A stretch of 54,716 nt of DNA from Streptomyces sp. NBS 14/10 (GCF_002224125.1 NZ_NCSM01000014.1:1-54716), one strand, 5' to 3'. Counted from the first letter of the stretch, positions 28,946 through 38,081 are shown. The notes: generated from the sequence alone by a model not told the origin. Made by a program: numbers and translations.

Positions 28946-30157
28946 GTGGCCCCAGCAGAAGAGACCCTCCCGCCCGACGCCGACGGCGTCCCCGCCGGCC
29001 CCCAGGCTGACGCCGCCCGCGAGGCGCGGCCCGGCGCGGCCATGCCGCGCTGGCTGCCGCGCGCCATGGTGCTCGCGCTCGCCCTGGTGGCTTGTTATCG
29101 CCTGGCCACCTGGGCCTTCGACCAGCTGACCGGACTGCTCCTCAACATCCTGATCGCGTTCTTCCTCGCGCTCGCCATCGAACCGGCCGTGGACCGGATG
29201 GCCTCGCGCGGAGTGCGCCGGGGGGTGGCCACCGGGCTGGTCTTCCTCGGCATCCTGATCGGCGTCGCGGGGTTCTTCACGCTGCTCGGCTCGATGCTCG
29301 CCGACCAGATCATGACCATGGTCGAGGACTTCCCGAAGTATCTGGACCAGCTGGTCATCTGGGTCAACGAGACCTTCCACACCGAGCTGTCGCGGGTCGA
29401 GATCCAGGACAGCGTGCTCCACTCGGACTGGTTGCAGAGCTATGTCAGGAACAGCGCGAACAATGTGCTGGACGTCTCCGCGCAGGTCCTCGGCGGGCTC
29501 TTCAGGGTCCTGACGGTGACCCTCTTCGCCTTCTACTTCGCCGCCGACGGCCCCCGGCTGCGCCGCGCGCTGTGCTCGGTCCTGCCGCCGACCCGGCAGG
29601 CCGAGGTGTTGCGCGCCTGGGAGATCGCGGTCGCCAAGACCGGCGGCTACATCTACTCGCGCGGCCTGATGGCGCTGATCTCCGGCGTGGCGCACTACGT
29701 CCTGCTGGAGTGGCTGGGTGTGCCCTACGCCCCGGCGCTGGCCGTCTGGGTGGGGCTGATCTCCCAGTTCATCCCGACCATCGGCACCTATCTGGCGGGC
29801 GCCCTGCCGATGCTGATCGCGTTCACCGTCGAGCCCTGGTACGCGCTGTGGGTGCTGGTCTTCGTCGTGATCTACCAGCAGTTCGAGAACTACCTGCTGC
29901 AGCCGCGCATCACCGCCAGGACCGTGGACATCCACCCGGCCGTCTCGTTCGGCTCGGTGATCGCGGGCACCGCGCTGCTCGGCGCGGTGGGCGCGCTGAT
30001 CGCGATCCCGGCGACCGCGACGCTGCAGGCGTTCCTCGGCGCGTACATCAAGCGTTACGACGTGGCGGACGACCTGCGGGTCCAGGGCCGGAAGCGGCGG
30101 CGGGGCGGTATGTCGGCCCTCGCACGGGTGCGGGACTCGCTGAAGCGGCGTAGTTGA
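28946..30157 (+). CDS. AI-2E/PerM-family membrane permease
   Basis: The 403-residue product has about seven to eight hydrophobic segments (for example [19 protein letters not shown], a conserved family segment) and the C-terminal [29 protein letters not shown] and [15 protein letters not shown] motifs of the AI-2E/PerM family. Members export small molecules or act as Na+/H+ antiporters; substrate cannot be told. GTG 28946 is chosen. ATG 29041 would remove 32 disordered residues. Its stop TGA (30155-30157) lies inside the recA -35 element. Confidence 0.87.
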   Translation: MAPAEETLPPDADGVPAGPQADAAREARPGAAMPRWLPRAMVLALALVACYRLATWAFDQLTGLLLNILIAFFLALAIEPAVDRMASRGVRRGVATGLVFLGILIGVAGFFTLLGSMLADQIMTMVEDFPKYLDQLVIWVNETFHTELSRVEIQDSVLHSDWLQSYVRNSANNVLDVSAQVLGGLFRVLTVTLFAFYFAADGPRLRRALCSVLPPTRQAEVLRAWEIAVAKTGGYIYSRGLMALISGVAHYVLLEWLGVPYAPALAVWVGLISQFIPTIGTYLAGALPMLIAFTVEPWYALWVLVFVVIYQQFENYLLQPRITARTVDIHPAVSFGSVIAGTALLGAVGALIAIPATATLQAFLGAYIKRYDVADDLRVQGRKRRRGGMSALARVRDSLKRRS

Positions 30158-30182
30158 CACGAAAATCGAACATCCATTCTCA
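30154..30182 (+). promoter_or_regulatory. recA promoter with LexA-like box
   Basis: TTGACA (30154-30159) and TTCTCA (30177-30182) are 17 bases apart, a plausible sigma-HrdB promoter. Between and overlapping them, GAACATCCATTC (30168-30179) resembles the actinobacterial LexA box GAAC-N4-GTTC with one mismatch in the right arm. A box inside the promoter fits repression by LexA. The -35 element overlaps the stop codon of the upstream permease gene. Confidence 0.75.
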
Positions 30183-30200
30183 TGGTGGATCTCGCCTGAG

Positions 30201-30209
30201 TTATCCACA
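30201..30209 (+). promoter_or_regulatory. Perfect DnaA-box sequence in the recA leader
   Basis: TTATCCACA equals the strongest E. coli DnaA box; the Streptomyces consensus is close (TTGTCCACA). It lies about 20 bases downstream of the -10, within the transcribed leader of recA. A single box by chance cannot be excluded. Confidence 0.5.
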
Positions 30210-30296
30210 GGTGGAGGACGTCCGGGCCGCTTGTCAGTGGCAGGGGTTAGCGTCGTGGACGTGAAGCGATCGACTCAAGCAAACCGGGTGGAACCC

Positions 30297-31430
30297 ATGG
30301 CAGGAACCGACCGCGAGAAGGCGCTCGACGCCGCGCTCGCACAGATTGAACGGCAATTCGGCAAAGGCGCAGTGATGCGCATGGGGGAGCGGCCGAACGA
30401 GCCGATCGAGGTCATCCCCACCGGATCGACCGCGCTCGACGTGGCCCTCGGTGTCGGCGGTCTGCCGCGCGGCCGTGTGGTGGAGGTCTTCGGTCCCGAG
30501 TCCTCCGGTAAGACCACCCTGACCCTCCACGCGGTGGCAAACGCCCAGCGGGCCGGCGGCGCGGTCGCGTTCGTGGACGCGGAGCACGCCCTCGACCCGG
30601 ACTACGCGCAGAAGCTGGGCGTGGACACCGACTCCCTCATCCTGTCCCAGCCGGACAACGGCGAGCAGGCGCTCGAGATCACCGACATGCTGGTCCGCTC
30701 CGGCGCGCTCGACCTCATCGTCATCGACTCCGTCGCCGCCCTGGTGCCGCGGGCGGAGATCGAGGGCGAGATGGGCGACTCCCACGTCGGTCTGCAGGCC
30801 CGGCTGATGAGCCAGGCGCTCCGTAAGATCACCAGCGCGCTCAACCAGTCCAAGACCACCGCGATCTTCATCAACCAGCTCCGCGAGAAGATCGGCGTCA
30901 TGTTCGGCTCCCCCGAGACGACGACCGGTGGCCGGGCGCTGAAGTTCTACGCCTCGGTGCGCCTGGACATCCGCCGTATCGAAACCCTCAAGGACGGCAC
31001 CGAAGCGGTCGGCAACCGCACCCGCGTCAAGGTCGTCAAGAACAAGGTCGCGCCGCCCTTCAAGCAGGCCGAGTTCGACATCCTCTACGGCCAGGGCATC
31101 AGCCGCGAGGGCGGCCTGATCGACATGGGCGTGGAGCACGGCTTCGTCCGCAAGTCCGGCGCCTGGTACACGTACGAGGGCGACCAGCTCGGCCAGGGCA
31201 AGGAGAACGCCCGGAACTTCCTGAAGGACAACCCCGACCTCGCCAACGAGATCGAGCGGAAGATCAAGGAAAAGCTGGGCATCGGCGTCAAGAAGGAGGA
31301 GCCGACCGCTGAGCCCGGCGCCGACGCGGCCGCCCCGGCAGCGGCCACCGCCGCGCCGGTGAAGGCGGCGCCCGCCACGGCGGCCAAGGCCGGGACGAAG
31401 GCGGCCAAGACCGCCGCGGCCAAGAGCTGA
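30297..31430 (+). CDS. recA: Recombinase RecA
   Basis: The 377-residue product is the strand-exchange protein of homologous recombination and the co-protease for LexA. Walker [10 protein letters not shown] is at 66-74, followed by the Walker B region [17 protein letters not shown] and the L2 region ([28 protein letters not shown]). The C-terminal 50 residues are an Ala/Lys-rich tail, typical of Streptomyces RecA. ATG 30297 gives the conserved [14 protein letters not shown] start and has GGTGGAA upstream. The open frame continues 22 codons further up but is not conserved. recX follows two bases after the stop. Confidence 0.98.
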   Translation: MAGTDREKALDAALAQIERQFGKGAVMRMGERPNEPIEVIPTGSTALDVALGVGGLPRGRVVEVFGPESSGKTTLTLHAVANAQRAGGAVAFVDAEHALDPDYAQKLGVDTDSLILSQPDNGEQALEITDMLVRSGALDLIVIDSVAALVPRAEIEGEMGDSHVGLQARLMSQALRKITSALNQSKTTAIFINQLREKIGVMFGSPETTTGGRALKFYASVRLDIRRIETLKDGTEAVGNRTRVKVVKNKVAPPFKQAEFDILYGQGISREGGLIDMGVEHGFVRKSGAWYTYEGDQLGQGKENARNFLKDNPDLANEIERKIKEKLGIGVKKEEPTAEPGADAAAPAAATAAPVKAAPATAAKAGTKAAKTAAAKS

Positions 31431-31432
31431 CC

Positions 31433-32035
31433 GTGACGCGGCGGACCGACTGGCCGGACGGCCAAGGCCGTCCGGCCGGCCCGGACAGCGGCGGCCCCTC
31501 CTCGTCGAGGGCCGAGCAGGGGCCGCCGCGCAGCCCGGAGGAGCAGGCGCGGTCGATCTGTCTGCGCCTGCTCACCGGGACCCCGCGCACCCGAAGACAG
31601 CTCGCGGACGCGCTGCGGACCCGTGGCATCCCCGACGAGGTGGCGCAGGAGGTGCTGTCCCGGTTCGAGGACGTCGGGCTGATCGACGACGCGGCGTTCG
31701 CGGACGCCTGGGTGGAGTCCCGCCACCACAGCCGGGGCCTCGCCCGCCGGGCGCTTGCGCGTGAGCTGCGCACCAAGGGCGTGGACTCGGCCCTGATCGA
31801 CGAGGCTGTGGGGCAGCTCGACGCCGAGCAGGAGGAGCACACGGCCCGTGAGCTGGTCGAGCGCAAGCTGAGGGCCACCCGCGGCCTCGACCGGGAGAAG
31901 AGGCTGCGCCGCCTGGCCGGGATGCTCGCGCGCAAGGGCTATCCGGAGGGGGTGGCGCTGCGGGTGGTGCGGCGCGCGCTGGAGGAAGAGGGGGAGGACC
32001 CGGAGCTGCTGGAGCGGCATCTGCCCGACGCATAG
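31433..32035 (+). CDS. recX: RecA regulator RecX
   Basis: The 200-residue product inhibits RecA filament extension. Its three-helix RecX repeats are visible (RSICLRLLTGTPRTRRQLAD, ALRTRGIPDEVAQEVLSRFE, FADAWVESRHHSRGLARRAL). The first 30 residues are a low-complexity extension. GTG 31433 lies two bases after the recA stop, so the pair is co-transcribed and RecX dose is tied to RecA. Confidence 0.94.
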   Translation: MTRRTDWPDGQGRPAGPDSGGPSSSRAEQGPPRSPEEQARSICLRLLTGTPRTRRQLADALRTRGIPDEVAQEVLSRFEDVGLIDDAAFADAWVESRHHSRGLARRALARELRTKGVDSALIDEAVGQLDAEQEEHTARELVERKLRATRGLDREKRLRRLAGMLARKGYPEGVALRVVRRALEEEGEDPELLERHLPDA

Positions 32036-32124
32036 TGGGCCCGGGCCGGCCCAGAGCCCGGTGACCGGCCCACCACCGTCCAGTCCACGCTGCCTCTGCG
32101 CCGATGGCCCCGGCCGCCGACCAG

Positions 32125-32180
32125 CCCCCGAGCAGCTTCCGGGGGCCGGACGTTCAGGGGCGGGGGTTCAGGAGTGCGGG
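32125..32180. terminator. Short hairpin and 14-bp repeat after the rhodanese gene
   Basis: CCCCCG (32125-32130) and CGGGGG (32140-32145) can pair and may end the minus-strand rhodanese transcript. Between it and the gene, TTCAGGGGCGGGGG (32153-32166) is an 11-of-14 copy of the gene's own final bases (32167-32180), including the stop codon TCA. On the other side, CCGGGC/GCCCGG at 32041-32061 may end recX. Confidence 0.35.
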
Positions 32181-32560
32181 CTTACCGGCAGGCCCGCCGC
32201 GCGCCAGGCCTGGAATCCGCCCACCAGGTCCGTGGCGCGGGACAGCCCGAGCTGCCGCAGCGAGACCGCCGCGAGGCTTGACGCGTACCCCTCGTTGCAC
32301 ACCACCACGATCCGCAGATCGTGGTCCGTGGCCTCGGGCAGCCGGTGGTCGCACAGCGGGTCGAGCCGCCATTCCAGTTCGTTGCGCTCGACGATCAGCG
32401 CGCCTGGGATGGTCCCATCGCGCTCCCGTAGCTCGGCGTACCGTATGTCCACCAGCAGCCCGCCCTCGGCGTGCGCCGCCGCGGCCTCCGCGGGGCCGAG
32501 GCGGTCGAGGCCGACGCGGGCCTCGGCCAGCAGTTCGTCGATGCTTCGCTTCGTGCTCAT
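32168..32560 (-). CDS. Rhodanese-like sulfurtransferase
   Basis: The 130-residue single-domain rhodanese has the active-site loop CNEGYAS with Cys88, LLVDIRYAELRERDGTIPGA before it, and the C-terminal LVGGFQAWRAAGLPV. It would carry persulfide sulfur to an acceptor. ATG 32560 is four bases after the cysteine dioxygenase stop and has GGAG eight bases upstream, so the two genes form an operon for cysteine and sulfur catabolism. Confidence 0.9.
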   Translation of the reverse strand: MSTKRSIDELLAEARVGLDRLGPAEAAAAHAEGGLLVDIRYAELRERDGTIPGALIVERNELEWRLDPLCDHRLPEATDHDLRIVVVCNEGYASSLAAVSLRQLGLSRATDLVGGFQAWRAAGLPVSPHS

Positions 32561-32564
32561 CAGT

Positions 32565-33122
32565 TCACTCCCACTCGCCCGGCAGCTCGATCTGCTCCAG
32601 CCGCAGCACCTGTCCGGTGCGGCTGTAGCGGCGCATCAGGGGCAGCGGCGGGTAGTAGGCGTGCACCGACACGGCATGCCGCTCCGTGGAGGTGTTGATC
32701 ACCTCGTGTACGTGGTGCGGACCGAAGGCCCGCCCCTGTCCGGCGGACAGCCGCCGCTCACGGTCGACGTCGTCGGCCAGTTCGAGGGTCTTCCAGCCCT
32801 CGGTGGGCAGGCGCGCGGCGAGCGACAGCTCTTGCAGCTCACCGGCCGCCGCGACGAAGGCGCCGTGCGAGCCGCCGTGGTCGTGCCAGCCGGTGCCGGT
32901 GCCGGGAGGCCAGCCGATCAGCCACGCCTCGCTGCCGCCGGGCCCGTCGAGCCGCAGCCAGGTGCGGCCCTCCGGGTCGAGGGGGAGCGAGTCGACGAGC
33001 GCGGTGTCGGCGGCCGTACGGCGGGCGAATGCGAGGAGTTCGGCCGGGCTTGGCGCGGTGTCGGCAGAGGTCCCGGCGGGCGCCGAGGGCCGGGTGGGGG
33101 AGGAAGTGCGTACGTCGGGCAC
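32565..33122 (-). CDS. Cysteine dioxygenase-like cupin protein
   Basis: The 185-residue cupin has the iron-binding pair H80 and H82 in GWHDHGGSHGAF and a third His in AFGPHHVHEVIN, the pattern of type I cysteine dioxygenases, which turn cysteine into cysteine sulfinate. The partner rhodanese and the Cys-rich leader upstream support a thiol substrate, though 3-mercaptopropionate is possible. GTG 33122 is chosen; an earlier in-frame start at 33170 lies within the leader region and lacks a ribosome binding site. Confidence 0.85.
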   Translation of the reverse strand: MPDVRTSSPTRPSAPAGTSADTAPSPAELLAFARRTAADTALVDSLPLDPEGRTWLRLDGPGGSEAWLIGWPPGTGTGWHDHGGSHGAFVAAAGELQELSLAARLPTEGWKTLELADDVDRERRLSAGQGRAFGPHHVHEVINTSTERHAVSVHAYYPPLPLMRRYSRTGQVLRLEQIELPGEWE

Positions 33123-33182
33123 TGAGACCGTCCTGAGTGATCGCGAAGGGGCGCGACCCGAGCCGCGCAAGGAAAAGGCTGA

Positions 33183-33272
33183 TCAACAGGAGGGTCGACA
33201 GACGCAGCCCGCATAGCGGACGAGGTCCACATGGACCCTCCGCCAGAAGCGAGGCAGCCGAGCGTCAGTCAC
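33183..33272 (-). CDS. Candidate Cys-rich leader peptide before the cysteine dioxygenase operon
   Basis: A 29-codon ORF from GTG 33272 ends in a TGA at 33183-33185, 61 bases before the cysteine dioxygenase start. Its core WRRVHVDLVRYAGCVC resembles the streptomycete leader peptides that contain R-x-HVDL-x-R and end in cysteines. Three of the last seven residues are Cys. Translation through these codons could sense cysteinyl-tRNA. The next upstream in-frame codon but three is a stop, so the frame is closed on both sides. There is no strong ribosome binding site, and the exact start is uncertain. It was found by direct reading of the minus strand. Confidence 0.6.
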   Translation of the reverse strand: MTDARLPRFWRRVHVDLVRYAGCVCRPSC

Positions 33273-33410
33273 AGGGCGTACTCAACCACGGGCCGAAAAC
33301 CAAGGTCAACTACTGCTGTCCACTCCTCGGACGCACCCGCCGCGCGCACCGCCGTACACGCCGCCGCACACCTCGCCGCGTATGCCGCCGCGCAGGCCGT
33401 GCGCGCGGTC

Positions 33411-35240
33411 CTATCGGTGCGCCGTCGCCTCCGCCTCCGCCTCAGCCGATGACCCTTCAGCCGCGCCGCCTCGCGCTGCCTTTCCGCCCAGCGCCGCGTC
33501 CGCGCACGCGTACAGCTCGGCCGGGCGCACCCCGGACAGCGCCGCGACCAGATGCCCGTCGGGCCGCACCAGCAGCACGGTGTGGGCCGGGGCCCCGGGG
33601 TACTCCTCGGCGACCAGCAGCTCGGCCCGAACCGGCAGCGCCGCGACCGCCGCGGCCAGCCGTGGCATCAGCCCCGCGCGCAGCCAGTGACGCCGGTCCC
33701 ACACCCCCGTCCCGGGGGCGACGAGGACCACCAGCAACTCCCGCCCCAGGCGCGCCCGCAGCCGGGTGAGCGACCCGTCCGACGCGGTCACCGGCACATC
33801 TGCGGCGGGCGCACCGATCTCGGTGTCGACCGTGACCGAGCCCTCGGGGGCCGCCGCGGGCATCAGGGGCGAGCGGCTGTAGACCGGCGGCTCGCCCAGC
33901 GGGCCACGCCCCAGGTGACCGTCGGTCAGCAGCGCGTCGTGTGTGCGCACCGCGCCGGGCAGTACGGAGCGCCGCACCGCATGCCAGCCGCCGGAGGCCC
34001 GTACCAGGGGCAGCGCCTGGTCCGCGGCGCGCAGCCGGGCGCTCACCGCGCCGCGCCGCTCGGCCTGATAGCTGTCGAGCAGCGCGTCCGTCGCTCCGTG
34101 GTGCCAGGCGAGGGCCAGCTTCCAGGAGAGGTTGACGACGTCGCGCAGACCCTCGTCCAGCCCCTGGGTGCCCAGTGCGCCGAGCAGATGGGCGGCGTCC
34201 CCGGCGAGGAAGGCGCGGCCGACGCGCCAGCGGCGCGCGAGCCGGTGGTGCACGGTGTGCACGCCGGTGTCCAGAAGCTCGTAGGGGGGCGCGGGGTCCC
34301 CGCACCACCCCGTGAGGGTGTCGTGCACCCGCGCGAGAAGCGACTCCGGTGTGACCAGGTCCCGGCCCGGCGGCAGCAGCCAGTCCAGCCGCCAGACGCC
34401 GCGCGGCAGCGGGCGGGCGGTCACCTCCGTGTCGACGGTGCGCCACGGCGGCGAGCGGTGCAGCACGGCCTCCCCGGGCCAGGGGAGTTCGGCGCGCAGC
34501 GCGGCGACCGCGTGCCGCTCCACCGCGGTGCGGCCCGGGAAGCGCACGCCCAGGAGCTTGCGGACGGTGGACCGCGGCCCGTCGCAGCCGATCAGAAAGC
34601 TGCCCCGCCACCAGGTGCTCTGGGCGCCCCGGGTGTGGATGCTGACGCCCCGGGCGTCCTGTTCCAGGGTGTCGAGGCGAGTGCCCGAGATGATCCGTAC
34701 CAGGTTCTCGCCGGGGACGGTGGCCAGCGCGGTGCGCAGGGCGCGGGTGAGCTCGTGCTGGGGCAGATGCAGCGGGGAGGGCAGCTCTGATTCCTCCGCC
34801 TCGTCGCCCTCCGGTCCGCCGCCGAAGCCGGCGCTGAAGCCGCCGCCGAAGCCGCCCTCCTGGCCGCCCGGGCCGTTCTCACGGACCTGGCCGCCGTCAC
34901 GGACGTAGCCGACGTCATAGCCGCGGCTGTCGGGGCCGTCGTGGCCGCCTGCCGGGCCCAGGGGGAACAGCCCGCCGGGCACCAGGGTCAGCCGCCGGAC
35001 CACCTGCCGCCGCCGCATCGTGCGCCAGCCGGTCCACGGCACGGCCGCCTGGCCGGCCCGGCAGCCCAGCCCCTCCAGCAGGGCGGCGGTGTCGGGGCGC
35101 AGCACGGCCGTACGGGCGGGGCGGCGCTCGTCGTCCCCCGAGCTCTCGTCGAGCAGGATGACGGGCACCTCGGCGCGCGCGAGGGCGAGGGCCAGGGCGA
35201 GGCCGACCGGGCCCGCCCCGGCGATGATCACCGGGTCCAC
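33411..35240 (-). CDS. FAD-dependent aromatic monooxygenase (PHBH/RdmE class)
   Basis: The 609-residue flavoprotein has the dinucleotide motif IIAGAGPVGLALALALA at the N-terminus, the DG motif GCDGPRSTVRKLLG, and the GD motif FLAGDAAHLLGALGTQGLDEG, then a thioredoxin-like C-terminal domain. These are group A hydroxylases acting on phenolic or polyketide rings. Residues about 100-155 hold an unusual Gly-rich insert (GGFGGGFSAGFGGG). GTG 35240 has AGGAA seven bases upstream and begins at the FAD motif. It stands alone; no biosynthetic partners are near, so the substrate is unknown. Confidence 0.85.
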   Translation of the reverse strand: MDPVIIAGAGPVGLALALALARAEVPVILLDESSGDDERRPARTAVLRPDTAALLEGLGCRAGQAAVPWTGWRTMRRRQVVRRLTLVPGGLFPLGPAGGHDGPDSRGYDVGYVRDGGQVRENGPGGQEGGFGGGFSAGFGGGPEGDEAEESELPSPLHLPQHELTRALRTALATVPGENLVRIISGTRLDTLEQDARGVSIHTRGAQSTWWRGSFLIGCDGPRSTVRKLLGVRFPGRTAVERHAVAALRAELPWPGEAVLHRSPPWRTVDTEVTARPLPRGVWRLDWLLPPGRDLVTPESLLARVHDTLTGWCGDPAPPYELLDTGVHTVHHRLARRWRVGRAFLAGDAAHLLGALGTQGLDEGLRDVVNLSWKLALAWHHGATDALLDSYQAERRGAVSARLRAADQALPLVRASGGWHAVRRSVLPGAVRTHDALLTDGHLGRGPLGEPPVYSRSPLMPAAAPEGSVTVDTEIGAPAADVPVTASDGSLTRLRARLGRELLVVLVAPGTGVWDRRHWLRAGLMPRLAAAVAALPVRAELLVAEEYPGAPAHTVLLVRPDGHLVAALSGVRPAELYACADAALGGKAARGGAAEGSSAEAEAEATAHR

Positions 35241-35355
35241 GGCGCGGTTCCTGTGGCCCTGCGGGACGTACGTGAGTTGAGGAAACTGGCAGTTGAAACC
35301 CGGTGCGCGATCACACAAAGTATGCAACCCACTGCGGGTCCCCGCGTCAAGCGAC

Positions 35356-35385
35356 GAGGGCGGTGGCGCGTGCGCCACCGCCCTC
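35356..35385 (-). terminator. Terminator of the gluABCD operon
   Basis: GAGGGCGGTGGCGC (35356-35369) is fully complementary to GCGCCACCGCCCTC (35372-35385). It lies 30 bases beyond the gluD stop and is the obvious end of the minus-strand operon. Confidence 0.88.
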
Positions 35386-35414
35386 GAGGACCGGATACCG
35401 GATCGGGTATACGG

Positions 35415-36356
35415 TCAGTTCTTCGCTGCCGTGTCGGCCGGTCCGGTGACCTCGGACTGATCGACGACGTCCAGAGCGTCTCCCGCCGCGACCGGCTGCT
35501 CGGCCGGGGCGACCGCGATGCCGCTCTTGGACCGCCGACCGCGCCGCTCGATCCAGGTGGCCAGGGCGGACAGCGCCAGACACAGGGCCACGTAGATCAC
35601 ACCGCCGACGATGATCACCTGAACGTAGGGGCTCTCGTCGTTGACGACGGTCACCTCGGCGATGTGCTGCACCTTGTACAGCAGCTCCTGGTACGTGATG
35701 ACGTAGCCGAGTGAGGTGTCCTTCAAGGTGACCACCAGCTGGCTGATGATGGTCGGCAGCATCGCGCGGACACCCTGCGGGACCAGAATGGTCGTCATGA
35801 CCTGGGTCTTGCGCATACCCAGGGCGTAGGCGGCCTCACTCTGCCCCTTGGGCACCGAGTTGATGCCCGCCCGCAACACCTCGGCCTGCACCGAGCCGTT
35901 GTAGACGGTCAGGCCGATGACCAGGGCCCAGAACTCCGTCCCGTCACCGGTGAACCCCAGGTCGTTCTTGTAGGTGAGGAAGAGCACCCACAGGCCGTAG
36001 ATGGTGATCAGCAGCGGGACGGCCCGGAACAGCTCGATGAATCCGGTCGTGAACAGACGGATCGGCTTGTGGTCCGAGAGCCGGCCGACGGCGAGCACCA
36101 CGCCGAGCGCCAGCGACAGCACCGAGGCCACCGCGAACACCTGGAGGGTGGTCAGCAGGCCGTCGACGATGTCGTTCTGGACACCCTTGTAGTTGAAGAT
36201 GTCCCACATCTCCGGCGCGAACTGGCCCTTGTCGTTCAGTCGCATGACGACGAAGGCGATCAGGCCGAGCACGGCGAGACCGCCGATGACCGAGTAGACG
36301 CGGTTGCGTATACGGGCCTTGGGGCCGGGTGCGTCGTACAGGACGCTTGCGCTCAT
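35415..36356 (-). CDS. gluD: Glutamate ABC transporter permease GluD
   Basis: The 313-residue inner-membrane permease belongs to the HisM family, with the EAA loop (AAYALGMRKTQVMTTILVPQGVRAMLP) and about five to six membrane helices. The C-terminal 55 residues are a hydrophilic extension. ATG 36356 overlaps the gluC stop (ATGA) and has GGAGG eight bases upstream inside gluC. It is the last gene of gluABCD. Confidence 0.93.
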   Translation of the reverse strand: MSASVLYDAPGPKARIRNRVYSVIGGLAVLGLIAFVVMRLNDKGQFAPEMWDIFNYKGVQNDIVDGLLTTLQVFAVASVLSLALGVVLAVGRLSDHKPIRLFTTGFIELFRAVPLLITIYGLWVLFLTYKNDLGFTGDGTEFWALVIGLTVYNGSVQAEVLRAGINSVPKGQSEAAYALGMRKTQVMTTILVPQGVRAMLPTIISQLVVTLKDTSLGYVITYQELLYKVQHIAEVTVVNDESPYVQVIIVGGVIYVALCLALSALATWIERRGRRSKSGIAVAPAEQPVAAGDALDVVDQSEVTGPADTAAKN

Positions 36357-37000
36357 CGGGCCACCTCCATGCGGCGCTCCAGCAGCCGGAAGAGCCCGCT
36401 GATGGAGAAGGTGATAACCAGGTAGGCGAGCGCGATCCAGAGGAAGATCCAGCCGATCGGGTACCCCTTGTCACTCAGCAGCTTCGAGACGCTGAAGAGC
36501 TCCGTGTTGCTGAAGGCGCCCGCGATGGCGGAGTTCTTGGTCAGAGCGATGAATATGCTGCTCAGCGGGGGGATGACGGTCCGGGTGGCCTGCGGCAGGA
36601 CGATCATCCGCAGGGTCTGGAAGAAGGTCATCCCCAGGCTCCGGGCCGCTTCGGCCTGCCCAATGGGCACGGTGCCGATGCCGGAGCGCACCGCCTCGCA
36701 GATGAACGTCGAGGTGTAGCAGCCCAGCGCCCCCACCGCGAGCTTGTAGGGGCTCGTCCCGGGGAAGAGGATCTGGGGCATCACGAAGAACGTGATCAGG
36801 AACAGCAGGGTCAGCGGGGTGTTCCGCAGCAGCGTGACCCAGGCGGTGCCGAAGGCACGCAGGGGCGGGATGGGGGACACCCTGAAGCCGGCCATGATGA
36901 TGCCGAGGATGAGGGCGAGCGCCGCGCTGGCCGCGGTCAGCGACAGAGTTCCGAGGAACCCGTCGCGGAACTCAGGAAAGTAATCGAAGAGTAGGTTCAT
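36353..37000 (-). CDS. gluC: Glutamate ABC transporter permease GluC
   Basis: The 215-residue permease has the EAA loop (AARSLGMTFFQTLRMIVLPQ) and about five helices (for example LSLTAASAALALILGIIMAGF, truncated here). It pairs with GluD to form the channel through which GluA drives uptake. GGAGAA lies just before ATG 37000. It follows gluB by 72 bases. Confidence 0.94.
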   Translation of the reverse strand: MNLLFDYFPEFRDGFLGTLSLTAASAALALILGIIMAGFRVSPIPPLRAFGTAWVTLLRNTPLTLLFLITFFVMPQILFPGTSPYKLAVGALGCYTSTFICEAVRSGIGTVPIGQAEAARSLGMTFFQTLRMIVLPQATRTVIPPLSSIFIALTKNSAIAGAFSNTELFSVSKLLSDKGYPIGWIFLWIALAYLVITFSISGLFRLLERRMEVAR

Positions 37001-37072
37001 CTGTTCTCCGCGCTAGCGGTCAGGGCAGCACGACGGATCGCACCGGCTTCAGGGCGTACGGGGAGATCCGGC

Positions 37073-37978
37073 TCAGTAGCGCGGCAGGGGGGTCTTCGGG
37101 GCGACGTAGGCGGAGCCGGACTTGCCGAGCGTGCCCTCGTACGCCTTCTTGTAGTCGCCGTTCTTGATGTGCTTCTCGAGCGCGTCGGAGATCGCGTCGC
37201 GCAGCGCCTTGTCGTCCTTGTTCATGCCGACGCCGTAGGGCTCCTCGGTGAACGGCTTGCCGACGACCCTGAGCTTGCTCGGGCGCTGGGCCGCGTAGCC
37301 CTTGAGGATCGCGTCATCGGTGGTGACCGCGTCCACCTGGCCGTCCAGCAGCTGCTTGACGCACAGCGAGTACTTGCCGAGCTCGGTGGTCTTGGCGCCG
37401 TACTTCGGCTTCTTGATCTCCTGGAGCGGAGTGGAGCCGACGATCGAACAGACCTTCTTGCCCTTGACGGAATCCGCGCCGGTGATGCCCTTCTCGTCCT
37501 TGCGCACCAGCAGGTCCGCGCCGGCGACGTAGTACGGGCCCGCGAAGCCGACCTGCTTCTTGCGCTCGTCGTTGATGGTGTAGGTGCCGACGTAGTAGTC
37601 GACCTGGCCCTTGGAGATGGAGGTCTCGCGGACGTTGGAGTCGACCGTCTTGAACTCGATCTGGTCCTCGGAGAAGCCCAGGTCGGCGGCGACCATCTTG
37701 GCGATCTCGATGTCGAAGCCGGAGCGCTTGCCGTTGGTGTCCTCGAAGCCGAGGTAGGGCTGGTCGGCCTTGGCGCCGATGATCAGCTTGCCGCGCTTCT
37801 GCGCCGCCTTGAGGGTCGGCGAGTCCAGCTTCACGTCCTTGGCGACGGTGTACTTGCCGCTGACGACCTCGCCGCCCTTGGGCTTGTCGCCGGCCGTGCC
37901 TTCCTTGCCACCGCAGGCCGCGGTCGCCGCCAGAGCCAGAACCACCGAAGCCGCTGCGGCCGTCTTACGAATTCTCAT
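37073..37978 (-). CDS. gluB: Glutamate-binding lipoprotein GluB
   Basis: The 301-residue solute-binding protein has a lipoprotein signal peptide: basic MRIRK, a hydrophobic stretch, then the lipobox ending at Cys22 (ATAACGG). The SBP_bac_3 fold follows (KLIIGAKADQPYLGFED, GFDIEIAKMVAADLG, DYYVGTYTINDERKKQVGFA). It delivers glutamate to GluCD. GAGGGA is seven bases before ATG 37978. Confidence 0.95.
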   Translation of the reverse strand: MRIRKTAAAASVVLALAATAACGGKEGTAGDKPKGGEVVSGKYTVAKDVKLDSPTLKAAQKRGKLIIGAKADQPYLGFEDTNGKRSGFDIEIAKMVAADLGFSEDQIEFKTVDSNVRETSISKGQVDYYVGTYTINDERKKQVGFAGPYYVAGADLLVRKDEKGITGADSVKGKKVCSIVGSTPLQEIKKPKYGAKTTELGKYSLCVKQLLDGQVDAVTTDDAILKGYAAQRPSKLRVVGKPFTEEPYGVGMNKDDKALRDAISDALEKHIKNGDYKKAYEGTLGKSGSAYVAPKTPLPRY

Positions 37979-38081
37979 CGTGCATCCCTCAAGGTTTGTT
38001 GTGCGTGCGTGCAGAGGTGGGTGAGCCGTGCGGGGCTCAGTGGTGAAGCCAGGTGCGGGCTTGGGAACCCAGGGGTGGGCC

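Noticed and set aside
33137..33769. Plus-strand ORF through the leader region and monooxygenase end
   Set aside because: It is Pro/Arg-rich shadow sequence opposite the monooxygenase gene, without conserved motifs.
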